From: Prolixibacteraceae bacterium JC049
Lineage (GTDB): Bacteria; Bacteroidota; Bacteroidia; Bacteroidales; Prolixibacteraceae
Length of the DNA stretch: 64,000 nt
NCBI GenBank assembly: GCA_023369685.1
Contig: SACZ01000002.1
Location: 682,001 to 746,000 of the forward strand
Direction of reading: 5' to 3'
Positions 55,610 through 64,000 of this stretch are shown here, piece by piece (position 1 is the stretch's first letter; the number at the start of each line of letters is the position of its first letter). Under the pieces are notes generated by a model that ran no database searches, was not told where the DNA came from, and was given only the letters and a program-made list of their open reading frames with translations. The position numbers and the translations under genes are program-made.

Positions 55610-57946
55610 TTAGAACGAAAACTTATAACTTAAATTAGGTATCATTAATGCTTCTCGGTTTTCGTCTACTTTTCCTGTTTTTATATTGAATCTATGCCCA
55701 TGAAAACCTTCATATCCTGTAAGGTTTAAGATTTTCAATGACAGTTTATGACTTGTTTCAGACCTATTCCAAGAATAGCTTATTGTTGTATGTATTACCG
55801 TTGATGCTTTCGTTTGCATTGTAAACGGAGTTGTTTCATCGTATTTTACATCTCGAGCCAACAAAGATGCTTGCTCATCAATTTTCGAGTACCGATCTCC
55901 TCCCTGAACGGCCAATCTAAAATTCACTCCCAATGTATTTTGCTTTTTATCTCCCAAAAGAAACTCTTTTCCCACTAAAGCATTGATAAGAAAATTCTTA
56001 TTGTAACGAGTACTAAACCAATCAGATTTAGCTGTTTTATATTCAGATTTAAACAAAGAACCTGCTAATAAGAAATAGAATCCTTTGTCCATATATTGTT
56101 CTAATGTCAGATCTAAACCATAATTTCTTCCTTTACCTATATTCTTATAAGTATCAGTTAAAAACCAATCTCCTTGTAAATTCAGTAGCGATTCATTACT
56201 ATTTTCAGAAATTGGAACATCGAATAACGTTTGGTAGTAAGGCTCAATTTTTAGATGTAATTTTTCACTAATATTCCAATCGTACCCCAACACCCAATGA
56301 TGTGCCTTTGTAAAGTCTAATTCTTTATTATTCTTGGTTTTTTCAGCATTAGAAGCTTGAATAAAATAGATATGTATAGGCTCTAATCGACTATGCAAGC
56401 CATATCCAAAGCTAAAACTATTCGTTTCATTCAACTGATATTTAAGTCCCAAACGTGGCTCAATGGTGTAATTATTATTCAGAGTAAATAGTTGAGAATT
56501 CACTCCCACATTTATTTTCAGTTTTTGACCGGTAATAGTTAAATTAGTATAGGCAGCACCTAAAATGCTAAAGCCTTTTTTATTACTGATTTGTTCTAAC
56601 TTATTCTGGTTATTTGCTTCTCGTATATCCAGATTGTATCCCATTCCCCGCATAGAAATTCCAGAGCGTACCGATAAATAATTAGATAAGCGGTTGTTGT
56701 AATACGATTTGAATTCGATATTGTAGTTGCTGTTCTTAATCTTATTGTGTTTTTCCAGCACCTCTTTATTGTTTATTCTATCGGTAACCATATCTAAACC
56801 TTCGCCAGTAAATGCAATGGTGGAGTTTAAATAGCTCGAATTTTTAAATCGAAATTTATGGTTTAGCCCAATAGCTCCCATGTATTGTTTCACATCCTGA
56901 TCCGATACATCCTGATAATATTCGCGGTCATCAGCATTCTTTTCTGGTTTTGTTCCCGATTTATCAATCAAGCCTATTCCCCAAAGAGAAAAGGTACCGC
57001 TTTTTAATGTCGGTAAATTCAACTTAAAAGATAAATCCTGATAAGATGTTCCATCGGCATCTTCGGGTAATAATGATGGAATTAAAGCCAATGTAGAATA
57101 CCTATAGTTCACTAAATATGAGCCATTATTCTTAGTCAATGGCCCTTCTGATGCAAAATCTATCCCTATTAGTCCTAATTCAAAACTATGCTGATAATTA
57201 CTACTGTTTCCTTTGCGCATTTTAATATCAAATACACCGGCTAAAGCATTGTTATATTCAGCAGCAAAAGCACCAGTCATAAAATCCGAATTTGCCAGTA
57301 CATTTGTACTTAAGGCAGTTAACCCACCACCACCAAAGCTGTTTAAGTTGGCAAAATGATTGGGATTGGGAATTTCAATTCCTTCTATCTTCCATTGCAA
57401 AAATTTAGGCGCATTACCACGCACAATGATGGCATTGTCCTCTCCATTACTACTTGCAACACCTGCAAACGAGGAAGCTAGTCGGGCAGGATCGTCAAAA
57501 CCACCAGCATACCTGCTTGCTTCTTCAATACTCAACATTCTTGCACTAACCGATGCTAGTTTGTTTATGGGAACTTGCTTATTTATTTTAGGAGCAATAG
57601 TAACCTCGTCGATTGCAGCAAAAGAAGGATTTAGTCGGATATCTAACTGTACTTCCTGTGCCGAATTCACAAGAATATCCAGAATTTGCAAGCTATGAAA
57701 ACCAATATAAGAAGCTTCAATGTTCACCCTTCCGACAGGAATTCTCTCAAGCACAAAATACCCATTTGCATCACTTATTGTACCAATCATTGGATCTATA
57801 CTTTTTACAAATACATTAGCGAATCCCAAGGGTTCTTCTGTCTCACTATTTAAAATTCGCCCCCTTATTGTCTGTGTCAACTCTTGTGCCTTTAAGTTAC
57901 TACTTAAACACAGTAATACTAAAAAAAGAAAATTCAATGTTTTCAT
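55610..57946 (-). CDS. TonB-dependent receptor, ligand unknown
   Basis: A 778-residue outer-membrane receptor with a signal peptide (about residues 1-20), carboxypeptidase-regulatory domain (about 27-110), plug (about 130-245; IIVRGNAPKFLQWKIEGIEIPNPNHF) and beta-barrel ending LMIPNLSYKFSF. The plug is of the oxygenated-peptide/organic-ligand type rather than the Cys-rich type, and there is no SusD gene next to it. It lies downstream of an AraC-type regulator gene on the same strand with 94 bp between, so the two are likely linked. Ligand is not evident. Confidence 0.88.
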   Translation of the reverse strand: MKTLNFLFLVLLCLSSNLKAQELTQTIRGRILNSETEEPLGFANVFVKSIDPMIGTISDANGYFVLERIPVGRVNIEASYIGFHSLQILDILVNSAQEVQLDIRLNPSFAAIDEVTIAPKINKQVPINKLASVSARMLSIEEASRYAGGFDDPARLASSFAGVASSNGEDNAIIVRGNAPKFLQWKIEGIEIPNPNHFANLNSFGGGGLTALSTNVLANSDFMTGAFAAEYNNALAGVFDIKMRKGNSSNYQHSFELGLIGIDFASEGPLTKNNGSYLVNYRYSTLALIPSLLPEDADGTSYQDLSFKLNLPTLKSGTFSLWGIGLIDKSGTKPEKNADDREYYQDVSDQDVKQYMGAIGLNHKFRFKNSSYLNSTIAFTGEGLDMVTDRINNKEVLEKHNKIKNSNYNIEFKSYYNNRLSNYLSVRSGISMRGMGYNLDIREANNQNKLEQISNKKGFSILGAAYTNLTITGQKLKINVGVNSQLFTLNNNYTIEPRLGLKYQLNETNSFSFGYGLHSRLEPIHIYFIQASNAEKTKNNKELDFTKAHHWVLGYDWNISEKLHLKIEPYYQTLFDVPISENSNESLLNLQGDWFLTDTYKNIGKGRNYGLDLTLEQYMDKGFYFLLAGSLFKSEYKTAKSDWFSTRYNKNFLINALVGKEFLLGDKKQNTLGVNFRLAVQGGDRYSKIDEQASLLARDVKYDETTPFTMQTKASTVIHTTISYSWNRSETSHKLSLKILNLTGYEGFHGHRFNIKTGKVDENREALMIPNLSYKFSF

Positions 57947-58040
57947 ATCGTGTTATTGATTTCTCTGCAAATCAACGACACAACTTCAAGCAAATGGACA
58001 TGTTTTATAAGTTCGAACACCTAATACCGGTTCGTATTTA

Positions 58041-59144
58041 TCAATGCGAACGACTATTTTTATATGCAGTAGGTGTCATTCCGGTTAGTTTTTTAAAAAC
58101 GGTATTAAATGCGGTTTTAGAGTTAAAACCTGATTCATAAGCTATTCCAACTATAGAAAAATTCTCATAATCTTTACTTACGAGCAACTTCTTTGCTTCT
58201 TCAACTCTATAGTGGTTTACAAACTGAAAAAAGTTCTTACTAAAACCTTCATTTAGCAAATAAGATAAATGGTGCGGAGTGATTTCAACCAACTTGGCCA
58301 ATTTTGATAGACTTAAGTCACCCTCTAAATATGGTTTCTTATCTGTCATTATAAATTCAAGTTTATTTTTCAAACTCGAAACCTGACTATCGGACAACAA
58401 TTTCTGTTTTAATTTTTCTACAGTTCTTTCATCTTGAAGCACTTTTTCTAACTCTTCTTGAGGTAATAGGTAAATCTCTTTTTGTTTCAGAATATTATAA
58501 GCTAAAAATTGCAAAATAGTTAGAGAAAATATATTCCCATAAATGTTTAAGTTTCCTTCTGTAATCGCCAGATTATACCCAATAATAAAAATACTAATGG
58601 CTATTAGTCCATAAATGGTCTGTTTTATCCATTTTAAGTCTACTATCTCTCGATTAGAACGAAATAACTCGATTTGCTTTTCATGTTTTCGTAACAGAAA
58701 TAACGACCAAAAAATGTAAATAAAGGCCTGTAGTAAAAGCAATATAACAAAAATCTGATGTTGATTAAGAATGAAGCCATTTGATGCATTCAGGCTAAAA
58801 TTAGCCCCCATTACAACTGGTACAACTAAGTGAAGTATATCTTTAATTCGAAGTTTCCAAAAAGGATTTGTAAAATATAAGACACTTGTATAAAACACAA
58901 TTGCAGTAAACGACTGAATTGTTTTAATGGTATTGAAAACAAAAATAGAAGGGATTTTCAGCTCTAGTAAACTCAATAATTCTTCTGTCCAGAAACTTCC
59001 CCATAACAGCAGAAATACACCGAAAAAGATATTTGCTTTTCGGTTTACTCTTAGAATGTTACTCAATAATAAAAAGGAAAGCAAAAAAAGCGATCCAATT
59101 ATTAGGATGATTATAAAGGAATTGAGGGCTTCTATATTTTTCAT
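58041..59144 (-). CDS. Membrane-bound AraC-family regulator
   Basis: A 367-residue regulator with about six to seven membrane helices in the first 235 residues and an AraC-type double helix-turn-helix at the end (about 265-360; LSLSKLAKLVEITPHHLSYLLNEGFSKNFFQFVNHYRVEEAKKLL, split here by the domain's two halves). The C-terminal motif GIAYESGFNSKTAFNTVFKKLTGMTPTAY is well conserved. I start at ATG 59144; a TTG at 59171 would add nine residues. A -7 box TAAATTTG (59151-59158, minus strand) lies only 7 bp from that ATG. It probably controls the TonB receptor gene downstream. Confidence 0.82.
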   Translation of the reverse strand: MKNIEALNSFIIILIIGSLFLLSFLLLSNILRVNRKANIFFGVFLLLWGSFWTEELLSLLELKIPSIFVFNTIKTIQSFTAIVFYTSVLYFTNPFWKLRIKDILHLVVPVVMGANFSLNASNGFILNQHQIFVILLLLQAFIYIFWSLFLLRKHEKQIELFRSNREIVDLKWIKQTIYGLIAISIFIIGYNLAITEGNLNIYGNIFSLTILQFLAYNILKQKEIYLLPQEELEKVLQDERTVEKLKQKLLSDSQVSSLKNKLEFIMTDKKPYLEGDLSLSKLAKLVEITPHHLSYLLNEGFSKNFFQFVNHYRVEEAKKLLVSKDYENFSIVGIAYESGFNSKTAFNTVFKKLTGMTPTAYKNSRSH

Positions 59145-59187
59145 TAGAAGCAAATTTAACAAAAATAGCAAACTATAATAGTATGTC

Positions 59188-59236
59188 TATCCCGAAGCAG
59201 AAGTAGTTTTAATTAAGCTATTTCTACTTCGGGATA
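59188..59236. repeat. Long inverted repeat between the AraC and metal TonB genes
   Basis: Outer arms TATCCCGAAG (59188-59197) and CTTCGGGATA (59227-59236) are exact; the inner arms continue with one or two mismatches (AGAAGTAG and CTATTTCT), giving 19-bp arms in all. No T-run follows on either strand. It may be a terminator needing other factors, or a processed hairpin at the end of the receptor mRNA. Confidence 0.6.
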
Positions 59237-59244
59237 GATGCTAA

Positions 59245-61452
59245 CTATTCAATGGTAAAACGTAATCCGGCATAGAATTTACGCTCCTGAATTGGTCCCC
59301 ATACCAACGATGCATCGAAATAATCGCTAAATGGATTCTCGGCAGAAATAATCGGATTTTTCTGACGATAATTTCCTAAGTTTTCGATACCTGCGTACAA
59401 CTCTAATCGTTTAAAACGCTTTGTTATTTGTGTATTCACAACTGCATACACTGGTGATTTCGATTTACGCTGAAATTCCACAGGATTGGTTGCTGTTGAA
59501 GGAATTTTCATATCTCCATTTAACTGAGTAGTGAAATCGAATTGCCAGCTGTTGTTACTCGTTGCGTACGACAAACTCATTAAACCTTTGTATCTGTTCA
59601 CAAACGGTACACGCTGGAATTCATCACCAATATCTGCTTTCACATCCGAAAATCGAATGGCAGTGGTAACATCCAACCTTTCAATTGGCTCGAACTTCAA
59701 TTCTGCCTGATAGTTGTTGGCATACGATTTTCCATCTAAATTATAGAACGAAACCGCATGTAAGTCATTTACCACATCAACAATTACCTGATTCTCGAAC
59801 TGAGTTCGGTACACATCCCCCACAAAAGTAAAAGGGCGACCAAACATTTCGAACTGATGCGTTAAGCTCAAACCAAAATTCCAAGCCTTCTCTTGCTTCA
59901 AATCGTCTGTAATTTTAAACTTTCTGTTGGAAGCCAACAAGAAGCTATTCTCTGCTATTGGATTAGCTGTACGGCGCCCATTTCCACCTGAAATACGCAA
60001 TGCCGTCTCAGGTGTCAATTGATATTTGAAATGCAAGCGTGGAGTAACAAAACTTCCAAATTGCGAATGGTTATCGTAACGTAAACCCGTTTGTAAAGTA
60101 ATCTCTTCAGAAGGAGTCCATGTATACTCCAAGTAAGCTCCACCAATTTTCTCGGTTCTATTGGTTGTCAATACCTCTGTGTCTTCCAGACGATCATCGA
60201 AATTATCGTAGATAAATGAAACTCCCGCAGTATATCTATGGTTGGTGTTACCTAAATAAGATTGGAACAACAGATTACCATAGAAGTAGGTCTGATTGGC
60301 ATCGTAATTCCGTAAACCATAAAACGAACGCTGCTTATGGTGAGCAAAATTCGATATAAAACCGAAACTACTATTTCTGTCGTTGGGTAGAATGTATCCC
60401 ATCTTCCAGAAACCTTCAACACGCTGTGTTTCAATATTAATTCTATAACGATTATCCTTTGTGTTTGGCAAACTGGTATTGTAATTGGTTTGTCCGCCAA
60501 TTCGCTCTTCGTCAATTATTTTAATACCGAATTGAGTACGATAATTCTCTCCAGGTGTCCACAACCAACGATTAAAAAAGTTGTACTGTTTTACCATTGG
60601 ATCATCTAAAAATCCATCGTTATTGTGATCGATCTCTTTTCTATTATCCTGAAAGTGGCCCAAAACAGCTGTTGAAAGAGTAGGAGATACCTTAATTCCC
60701 GACACCAAGTTTGTTTCACTCATTCCCATGCTGTTATGATAAGCATTGAAAAATAACTTAGGAGCTCTCTGTGGCTTATGGTATTCTACATTTATCTGAC
60801 CTGTTATTGATTCAAAACCATTTATTACAGAACCTACTCCTTTAGAAACATGAATAGATTCTAACCATGGTCCTGGAATATATTGCATACCATACGCTGA
60901 AGCAATTCCTCTGAAGTTAGGATTCTTCTCAGTCATGGTTTCAATATATTTTCCCGTTAAACCAAGTAGTTTTATCGACTTAGCACCTGTAGCTGCATCA
61001 GCATTGGCCACATCTACCGAAGCGTTGGTTTCAAAGCTTTCCGAAAGATTACAACAAGCAGCTTTACCCAACTCCGCTCCTGTAATTCGTTGCGATTGTA
61101 TCGGATCTTTAGAATCGAGTATGTTTCCTTTTTGACGTTTTGCCACCACTACTTCTTCCAACTCTGCATTAGGCTTCATCACCACATGCAGTTCGTCGCC
61201 TTCCATGGCATGTGTACAGAACTGTTGTGTCTCATAACCCACAAAACGTACAATCAACTCATGATGTACATCCGATCTGTCAATGGTAAATTCACCATTT
61301 TCATCCGTAGTAGTTCCAATCGAGGTATCTTTATAAAAAATGGCAGCTCCCACCAATGGTTTATCCTCCGCCTCGACCACTTTTCCTGTTATTTTTTGTC
61401 CCCACGATATCAACGAAAGGAACAAAAAAGCAATAAATAATATCTTTTTCAT
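59245..61452 (-). CDS. TonB-dependent receptor with Cys-Cys plug, probable copper or heavy-metal receptor
   Basis: A 735-residue outer-membrane receptor with signal peptide (about residues 1-19), carboxypeptidase-regulatory domain (about 20-95) and plug. The plug has adjacent cysteines C133-C134 (ELGKAACCNLSESFETN), a mark of a receptor group associated with copper and other soft metals. The barrel ends in KFYAGLRFTIE. It lies downstream of a Cys-rich small protein gene on the same strand (116-bp gap), supporting metal transport. The exact metal is inference. Confidence 0.88.
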   Translation of the reverse strand: MKKILFIAFLFLSLISWGQKITGKVVEAEDKPLVGAAIFYKDTSIGTTTDENGEFTIDRSDVHHELIVRFVGYETQQFCTHAMEGDELHVVMKPNAELEEVVVAKRQKGNILDSKDPIQSQRITGAELGKAACCNLSESFETNASVDVANADAATGAKSIKLLGLTGKYIETMTEKNPNFRGIASAYGMQYIPGPWLESIHVSKGVGSVINGFESITGQINVEYHKPQRAPKLFFNAYHNSMGMSETNLVSGIKVSPTLSTAVLGHFQDNRKEIDHNNDGFLDDPMVKQYNFFNRWLWTPGENYRTQFGIKIIDEERIGGQTNYNTSLPNTKDNRYRINIETQRVEGFWKMGYILPNDRNSSFGFISNFAHHKQRSFYGLRNYDANQTYFYGNLLFQSYLGNTNHRYTAGVSFIYDNFDDRLEDTEVLTTNRTEKIGGAYLEYTWTPSEEITLQTGLRYDNHSQFGSFVTPRLHFKYQLTPETALRISGGNGRRTANPIAENSFLLASNRKFKITDDLKQEKAWNFGLSLTHQFEMFGRPFTFVGDVYRTQFENQVIVDVVNDLHAVSFYNLDGKSYANNYQAELKFEPIERLDVTTAIRFSDVKADIGDEFQRVPFVNRYKGLMSLSYATSNNSWQFDFTTQLNGDMKIPSTATNPVEFQRKSKSPVYAVVNTQITKRFKRLELYAGIENLGNYRQKNPIISAENPFSDYFDASLVWGPIQERKFYAGLRFTIE

Positions 61453-61568
61453 TTTCTTATTTTCTCTAAATCAATTGCACAAAGGACTTATGCAAACACT
61501 ATAAAATCACACACTATTGCATACCAATGGTATACACGTACTTTATTCACATAAAGCAGAATGTGAAA

Positions 61569-62000
61569 TCAACAGAGAAAACAGCATAATTCATCCGGAG
61601 ATTGCCTCAATAAATCGGGAGGTAATTCCAGATTACGGAAACCGAAAAACTCTTTTTCTTCGGTTAAAAGTGAAGTAAAATAGATATGAGTAAATAAAAC
61701 CAACTCCGAAACAACTGGCAATTTTAACTGTCCGCTTTGTGGAGTTTCTGGAGCAATTTTGTACTGCGAAACATGAGTTGAACAACAGCTACTTTTACAT
61801 TTCATGCTGGAAATATCGCTATAATTCACCTCTTCATCGCCACAAAATAGTTCACTTATCTCACTACTAAAAAGAAAAACACCATATGTACTATCTTGGC
61901 AAGAAGCACAATCGTGCTTAGCCAGATGAAATCCCATCAACCCACTTGTATACAAGAAAGCCAATAGAATTGCTACTATATTTCGTACATACTGATTCAT
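61569..62000 (-). CDS. Cys-rich small membrane or secreted protein, HYC_CC_PP-like
   Basis: A 143-residue protein; the ATG at 62000 (MNQYVRNIVAILLAFLY) is preferred over the reading from 62021. A hydrophobic signal or anchor segment (about residues 6-26) leads to a cysteine/histidine cluster (HLAKHDCASCQ, then MKCKSSCCSTHVSQYKI) and an LELPPDLL end with DELCCFLC. The order H-x-C, CC, PP is that of the HYC_CC_PP small-protein family found beside Cys-Cys TonB receptors in Bacteroidota. It probably binds copper or another soft metal. Nine cysteines in the mature part is high for the size. Confidence 0.75.
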   Translation of the reverse strand: MNQYVRNIVAILLAFLYTSGLMGFHLAKHDCASCQDSTYGVFLFSSEISELFCGDEEVNYSDISSMKCKSSCCSTHVSQYKIAPETPQSGQLKLPVVSELVLFTHIYFTSLLTEEKEFFGFRNLELPPDLLRQSPDELCCFLC

Positions 62001-62018
62001 TCTCAAAAAATTCAGACA

Positions 62019-62050
62019 CAAAAGTATCTTTTTATTTATAAACGACCAAA
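62019..62050 (-). promoter_or_regulatory. Promoter of the Cys-rich protein/TonB receptor operon
   Basis: On the minus strand TTTG (62047-62050), a 20-bp spacer and TACTTTTG (62019-62026). The start would be near 62013, about 13 nt before the ATG, so the mRNA has a very short leader. Confidence 0.65.
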
Positions 62051-62071
62051 AACAACTATTTGTTGCAAAAA

Positions 62072-62103
62072 AAACGGACTCTCTTTTTGGGGAGAATCCG
62101 TTT
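62072..62103 (-). terminator. Intrinsic terminator after ribE
   Basis: AAACGGA-n-TCTC (62072-62083) with GAGA-n-TCCGTTT (62092-62103). On the minus strand it is followed by at least seven Ts. Confidence 0.85.
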
Positions 62104-62126
62104 AAATATCGTTATAAACGAGAAAA

Positions 62127-62732
62127 TTAGTCGGCAAACGACATCATTTTACTCAAATATTTTCCAATAATATCAAATTCCAGGTTTACAACAGTACCTG
62201 CTTTAAACTCATGGAAATTGGTATGTTCGTTTGTAAATGGAATGATAGCTACCTGAAAAGTGTTATCGGTAGAGTTAACAACAGTCAACGAAACACCATT
62301 AACCGAAACCGACCCTTTTTCAACAGTCATATATCCTTTGCGAGCCATCACTTTGTCAAACTCATATTCGAAAGTATAGTACCAGCTACCATCAGCTTCT
62401 TCTACGTTAGTACAACGAGCTGTCTGATCAACGTGTCCCTGAACAATGTGACCGTCTAAACGACCATTCATTGGCATACTGCGCTCAAGATTCACTTTTT
62501 TACCCAGCTCCAATAAGCCCAAGTTCGATTTTTCAAGCGTCTCTTTAATCGCTGTTACAGTATAAGTATTGTCTTTAATGTCCACAACAGTTAAACAAAC
62601 TCCATTGTGTGATACACTCTGATCAATCTTTAATTCATTGGTAAACGGGCATTCCATAGTAATGTGAAGATTCTCTTGATCTTTCTCCAGTTTTACTACA
62701 GTTCCCATGCCTTCCACAATTCCTGAAAACAT
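62127..62732 (-). CDS. ribE: Riboflavin synthase alpha subunit
   Basis: A 201-residue enzyme that dismutates two 6,7-dimethyl-8-ribityllumazine molecules into riboflavin. It has two lumazine-binding repeats: MFSGIVEGMGTVVKLE (about residues 1-16) with GVCLTVV, and GHIVQGHVDQTARC with GVSLTVV. No FMN riboswitch is visible in the 150 bp upstream. It stands alone. Confidence 0.94.
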   Translation of the reverse strand: MFSGIVEGMGTVVKLEKDQENLHITMECPFTNELKIDQSVSHNGVCLTVVDIKDNTYTVTAIKETLEKSNLGLLELGKKVNLERSMPMNGRLDGHIVQGHVDQTARCTNVEEADGSWYYTFEYEFDKVMARKGYMTVEKGSVSVNGVSLTVVNSTDNTFQVAIIPFTNEHTNFHEFKAGTVVNLEFDIIGKYLSKMMSFAD

Positions 62733-62877
62733 AACTTACGCCTTTAGTTTTTAATAAAATACTTTGCGAAGGTAACTGAAAATTTTGAAAGTTTTACTTC
62801 CCTTTTTCATCCTTTTAACCTTCATTATTCTTCTAGTTATCGTTGCTAGATAAGCTTGCAACTATTGTCTTCTCCTT

Positions 62878-63537
62878 TTACTTTGCAATTGCTTTTACAG
62901 TCCAATTTCCTTGTTTTTCAATATACAGTTCAAAGAAACCTCCTTTATAATCCACAACCATTCCAAATGGGAAAGTAGCATTTGTCAACTTAATTGAATT
63001 CGAACCTTTAATAATTTCTTTGAATTGCCCCTTTTTCAATGTGAAAAGAAATTCTTTTGAGTGTTCGAGTTTTCCATTCTTTTCAATCTGAATAGTAACA
63101 TCATTATTCTTTGACGTTTTATCCTTTGAAACAACTACCTTTGAAAAATTATCCGAAGCAAAAGCTAACTGATAATCTCCTTCACTAGTATCAGTTTCCT
63201 CTAATTCTGCAACTACAATCTCTTCCGATTTCCCATCAAATGCACTAGAGTTTAAATTTGATGCATTTAATGTTACTTCAAAAGTTTTGTTTTCAGAATA
63301 AGTAACTGTCGGATTTTTCTCGTTAGAAACAGTAGGGTTTCCGCCGGGAAATGACCAAGTGTAAGAAGTTGCATTCTTAGATAAATTTGTGAATTCAACA
63401 ACTAACTTGTTGTCTTGAATCTTTTTGTTAAATGAAAAATCAGCAGTAACAACTGTATCTGAATTCGTCTCTTCAGAACATGATGATACCACTACTAATA
63501 AGCAAATTAGATAAGTTTTAATTGTTTTTACTAACAT
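62878..63537 (-). CDS. PKD-domain lipoprotein
   Basis: A 219-residue surface or periplasmic lipoprotein (lipobox VSSC20). A PKD beta-sandwich covers about residues 32-112 (ADFSFNKKIQDNKLVVEFTN, SYTWSFPGGNPT, FEVTLNASN). The second half is a beta-rich domain of no known family (LTNATFPFGMVVDYKGGFFELYIEKQGNW). PKD domains often mediate protein or sugar binding on secreted proteins; no sorting signal of T9SS is visible here. Confidence 0.8.
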   Translation of the reverse strand: MLVKTIKTYLICLLVVVSSCSEETNSDTVVTADFSFNKKIQDNKLVVEFTNLSKNATSYTWSFPGGNPTVSNEKNPTVTYSENKTFEVTLNASNLNSSAFDGKSEEIVVAELEETDTSEGDYQLAFASDNFSKVVVSKDKTSKNNDVTIQIEKNGKLEHSKEFLFTLKKGQFKEIIKGSNSIKLTNATFPFGMVVDYKGGFFELYIEKQGNWTVKAIAK

Positions 63538-63702
63538 AAGTGTGTGTTGTTAATTTTTTTGAAATCGCGAATGTAGTAATAACTCTCGATCTCACAATAT
63601 AGAGTACTTACAGCAAAAAATTTATCTATAAAATAGATACTTCTTCTACCATGATGTGATCTAAAACGAAGAGGTCTGAAAAAAATTATATCTCTAAATT
63701 TC

Positions 63703-64000
63703 TTATTTGTGTATCCAGTGTTCGGGGTTCAGTTTTACGTTGTCTTTCCAAACCTGAAATTTAAGGATAGTTTTGCCTGTTCCCGACTGATCGGTGTATA
63801 TAGAACCAATAACCTGCTTTGTATCCACTTTATCGCCTCGTTTAACCACTACATTGGTCAAATTGGAGTAAACGGTAAGGAATGATCCATGTTGGATAAT
63901 TACGGCTAAATTGGCGCCTGGAATGGCAATTACGCGACTAACAGTTCCTTTAAAAATGGAACGCGCCTTTTGATTGGAAGATGTCGCAATATCAATACCA
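63703..64000 (-). CDS. C-terminal part of an M23/LytM-domain (murein hydrolase activator) protein
   Basis: The last 98 codons of a gene that begins beyond the window. The end of a LytM/M23 beta domain is clear: GIDIATSSNQKARSIFKGTVSR, HGSFLTVYSNLTNVVVKRGDKV and the VWKDNVKLNPEHWIHK end. The HxH zinc motif normally found as HLHFE reads LKFQV, so this part is degenerate, like EnvC/NlpD, which do not cut peptidoglycan but switch on amidases. The first half, with the HxxxD part, is off the window. Confidence 0.82.
   Translation of the reverse strand, partial: GIDIATSSNQKARSIFKGTVSRVIAIPGANLAVIIQHGSFLTVYSNLTNVVVKRGDKVDTKQVIGSIYTDQSGTGKTILKFQVWKDNVKLNPEHWIHK

Noticed and set aside
59188-59236. Calling the 19-bp repeat an intrinsic terminator
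   Set aside because: No T-run follows on either strand.
1-64000. tRNA, rRNA, CRISPR, insertion sequence or prophage
   Set aside because: I found no cloverleaf, array of spaced repeats, transposase or phage gene in the window.

Overview
The window comes from a Bacteroidota chromosome. The evidence is a type IX secretion/gliding core (porP/sprF-like, gldK, gldL, gldM, gldN), TonB receptors with N-terminal carboxypeptidase-regulatory domains, promoters of the Bacteroidota type (TAnnTTTG at about -7 with TTG/TTTG about 20 bp upstream), many short lipobox lipoproteins and low GC. Overall gene style (UPF0597, DUF5020-like porin, class III RNR behind a B12 riboswitch) suggests an anaerobic or facultative member of the Bacteroidales/Marinilabiliales group; that placement is inference. 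I see no phage, insertion sequence, CRISPR array, tRNA or rRNA. Most of the window looks like ordinary chromosome, with accessory patches at about 35-38.7 kb, 47.4-54.4 kb and 55-62 kb.

Layout: 0-5.6 kb is a probable zinc-uptake block on the minus strand (znuA-znuC-znuB, a small His-rich membrane protein, a TonB receptor). 5.8-8.4 kb holds yidD and a class A penicillin-binding protein. 8.7-19.7 kb, on the plus strand, holds topA, an arginase-fold protein with damaged metal site, the PorP-like protein, gldKLMN and then a second gldK-like gene with its own promoter. 19.9-21.8 kb pairs a Tsx-like outer-membrane channel with an AzgA-type purine permease. 22.3-31.4 kb holds a ROK kinase, a UPF0597 cysteine-desulfidase-like protein, MlaF/MlaE, a GDP-mannose pyrophosphorylase, a MscS channel, RecQ and a small secreted protein.

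31.5-34.8 kb encodes an 1114-residue protein made of two complete head-to-tail copies of a biotin-dependent carboxyltransferase. 35.0-38.7 kb is a LytS/LytTR two-component pair joined to a lipoprotein, with a paralogous lipoprotein and a small secreted protein nearby. 38.9-40.3 kb is a folate operon (pteridine-reductase-like SDR, folB, folK). 40.5-43.7 kb is a cobalamin riboswitch followed by nrdD and nrdG. 43.7-47.2 kb holds a DUF3109 protein, gpmI and an OmpA-type lipoprotein.

47.4-54.4 kb is a run of three DUF1680/GH127-like glycosidases with no SusC/SusD pair. After a flavodoxin and a small lipoprotein come two TonB receptors: one with an AraC-type membrane regulator, the other with a Cys-rich small protein that suggests copper or other heavy-metal handling. 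ribE, a PKD-domain lipoprotein and the 3' end of an M23/LytM-domain gene close the window. The strongest candidates for something under-described are the tandem carboxyltransferase, the arginase-fold protein beside the T9SS genes, the second GldK, the lipoprotein/LytS/LytTR locus and the triple DUF1680 cluster.
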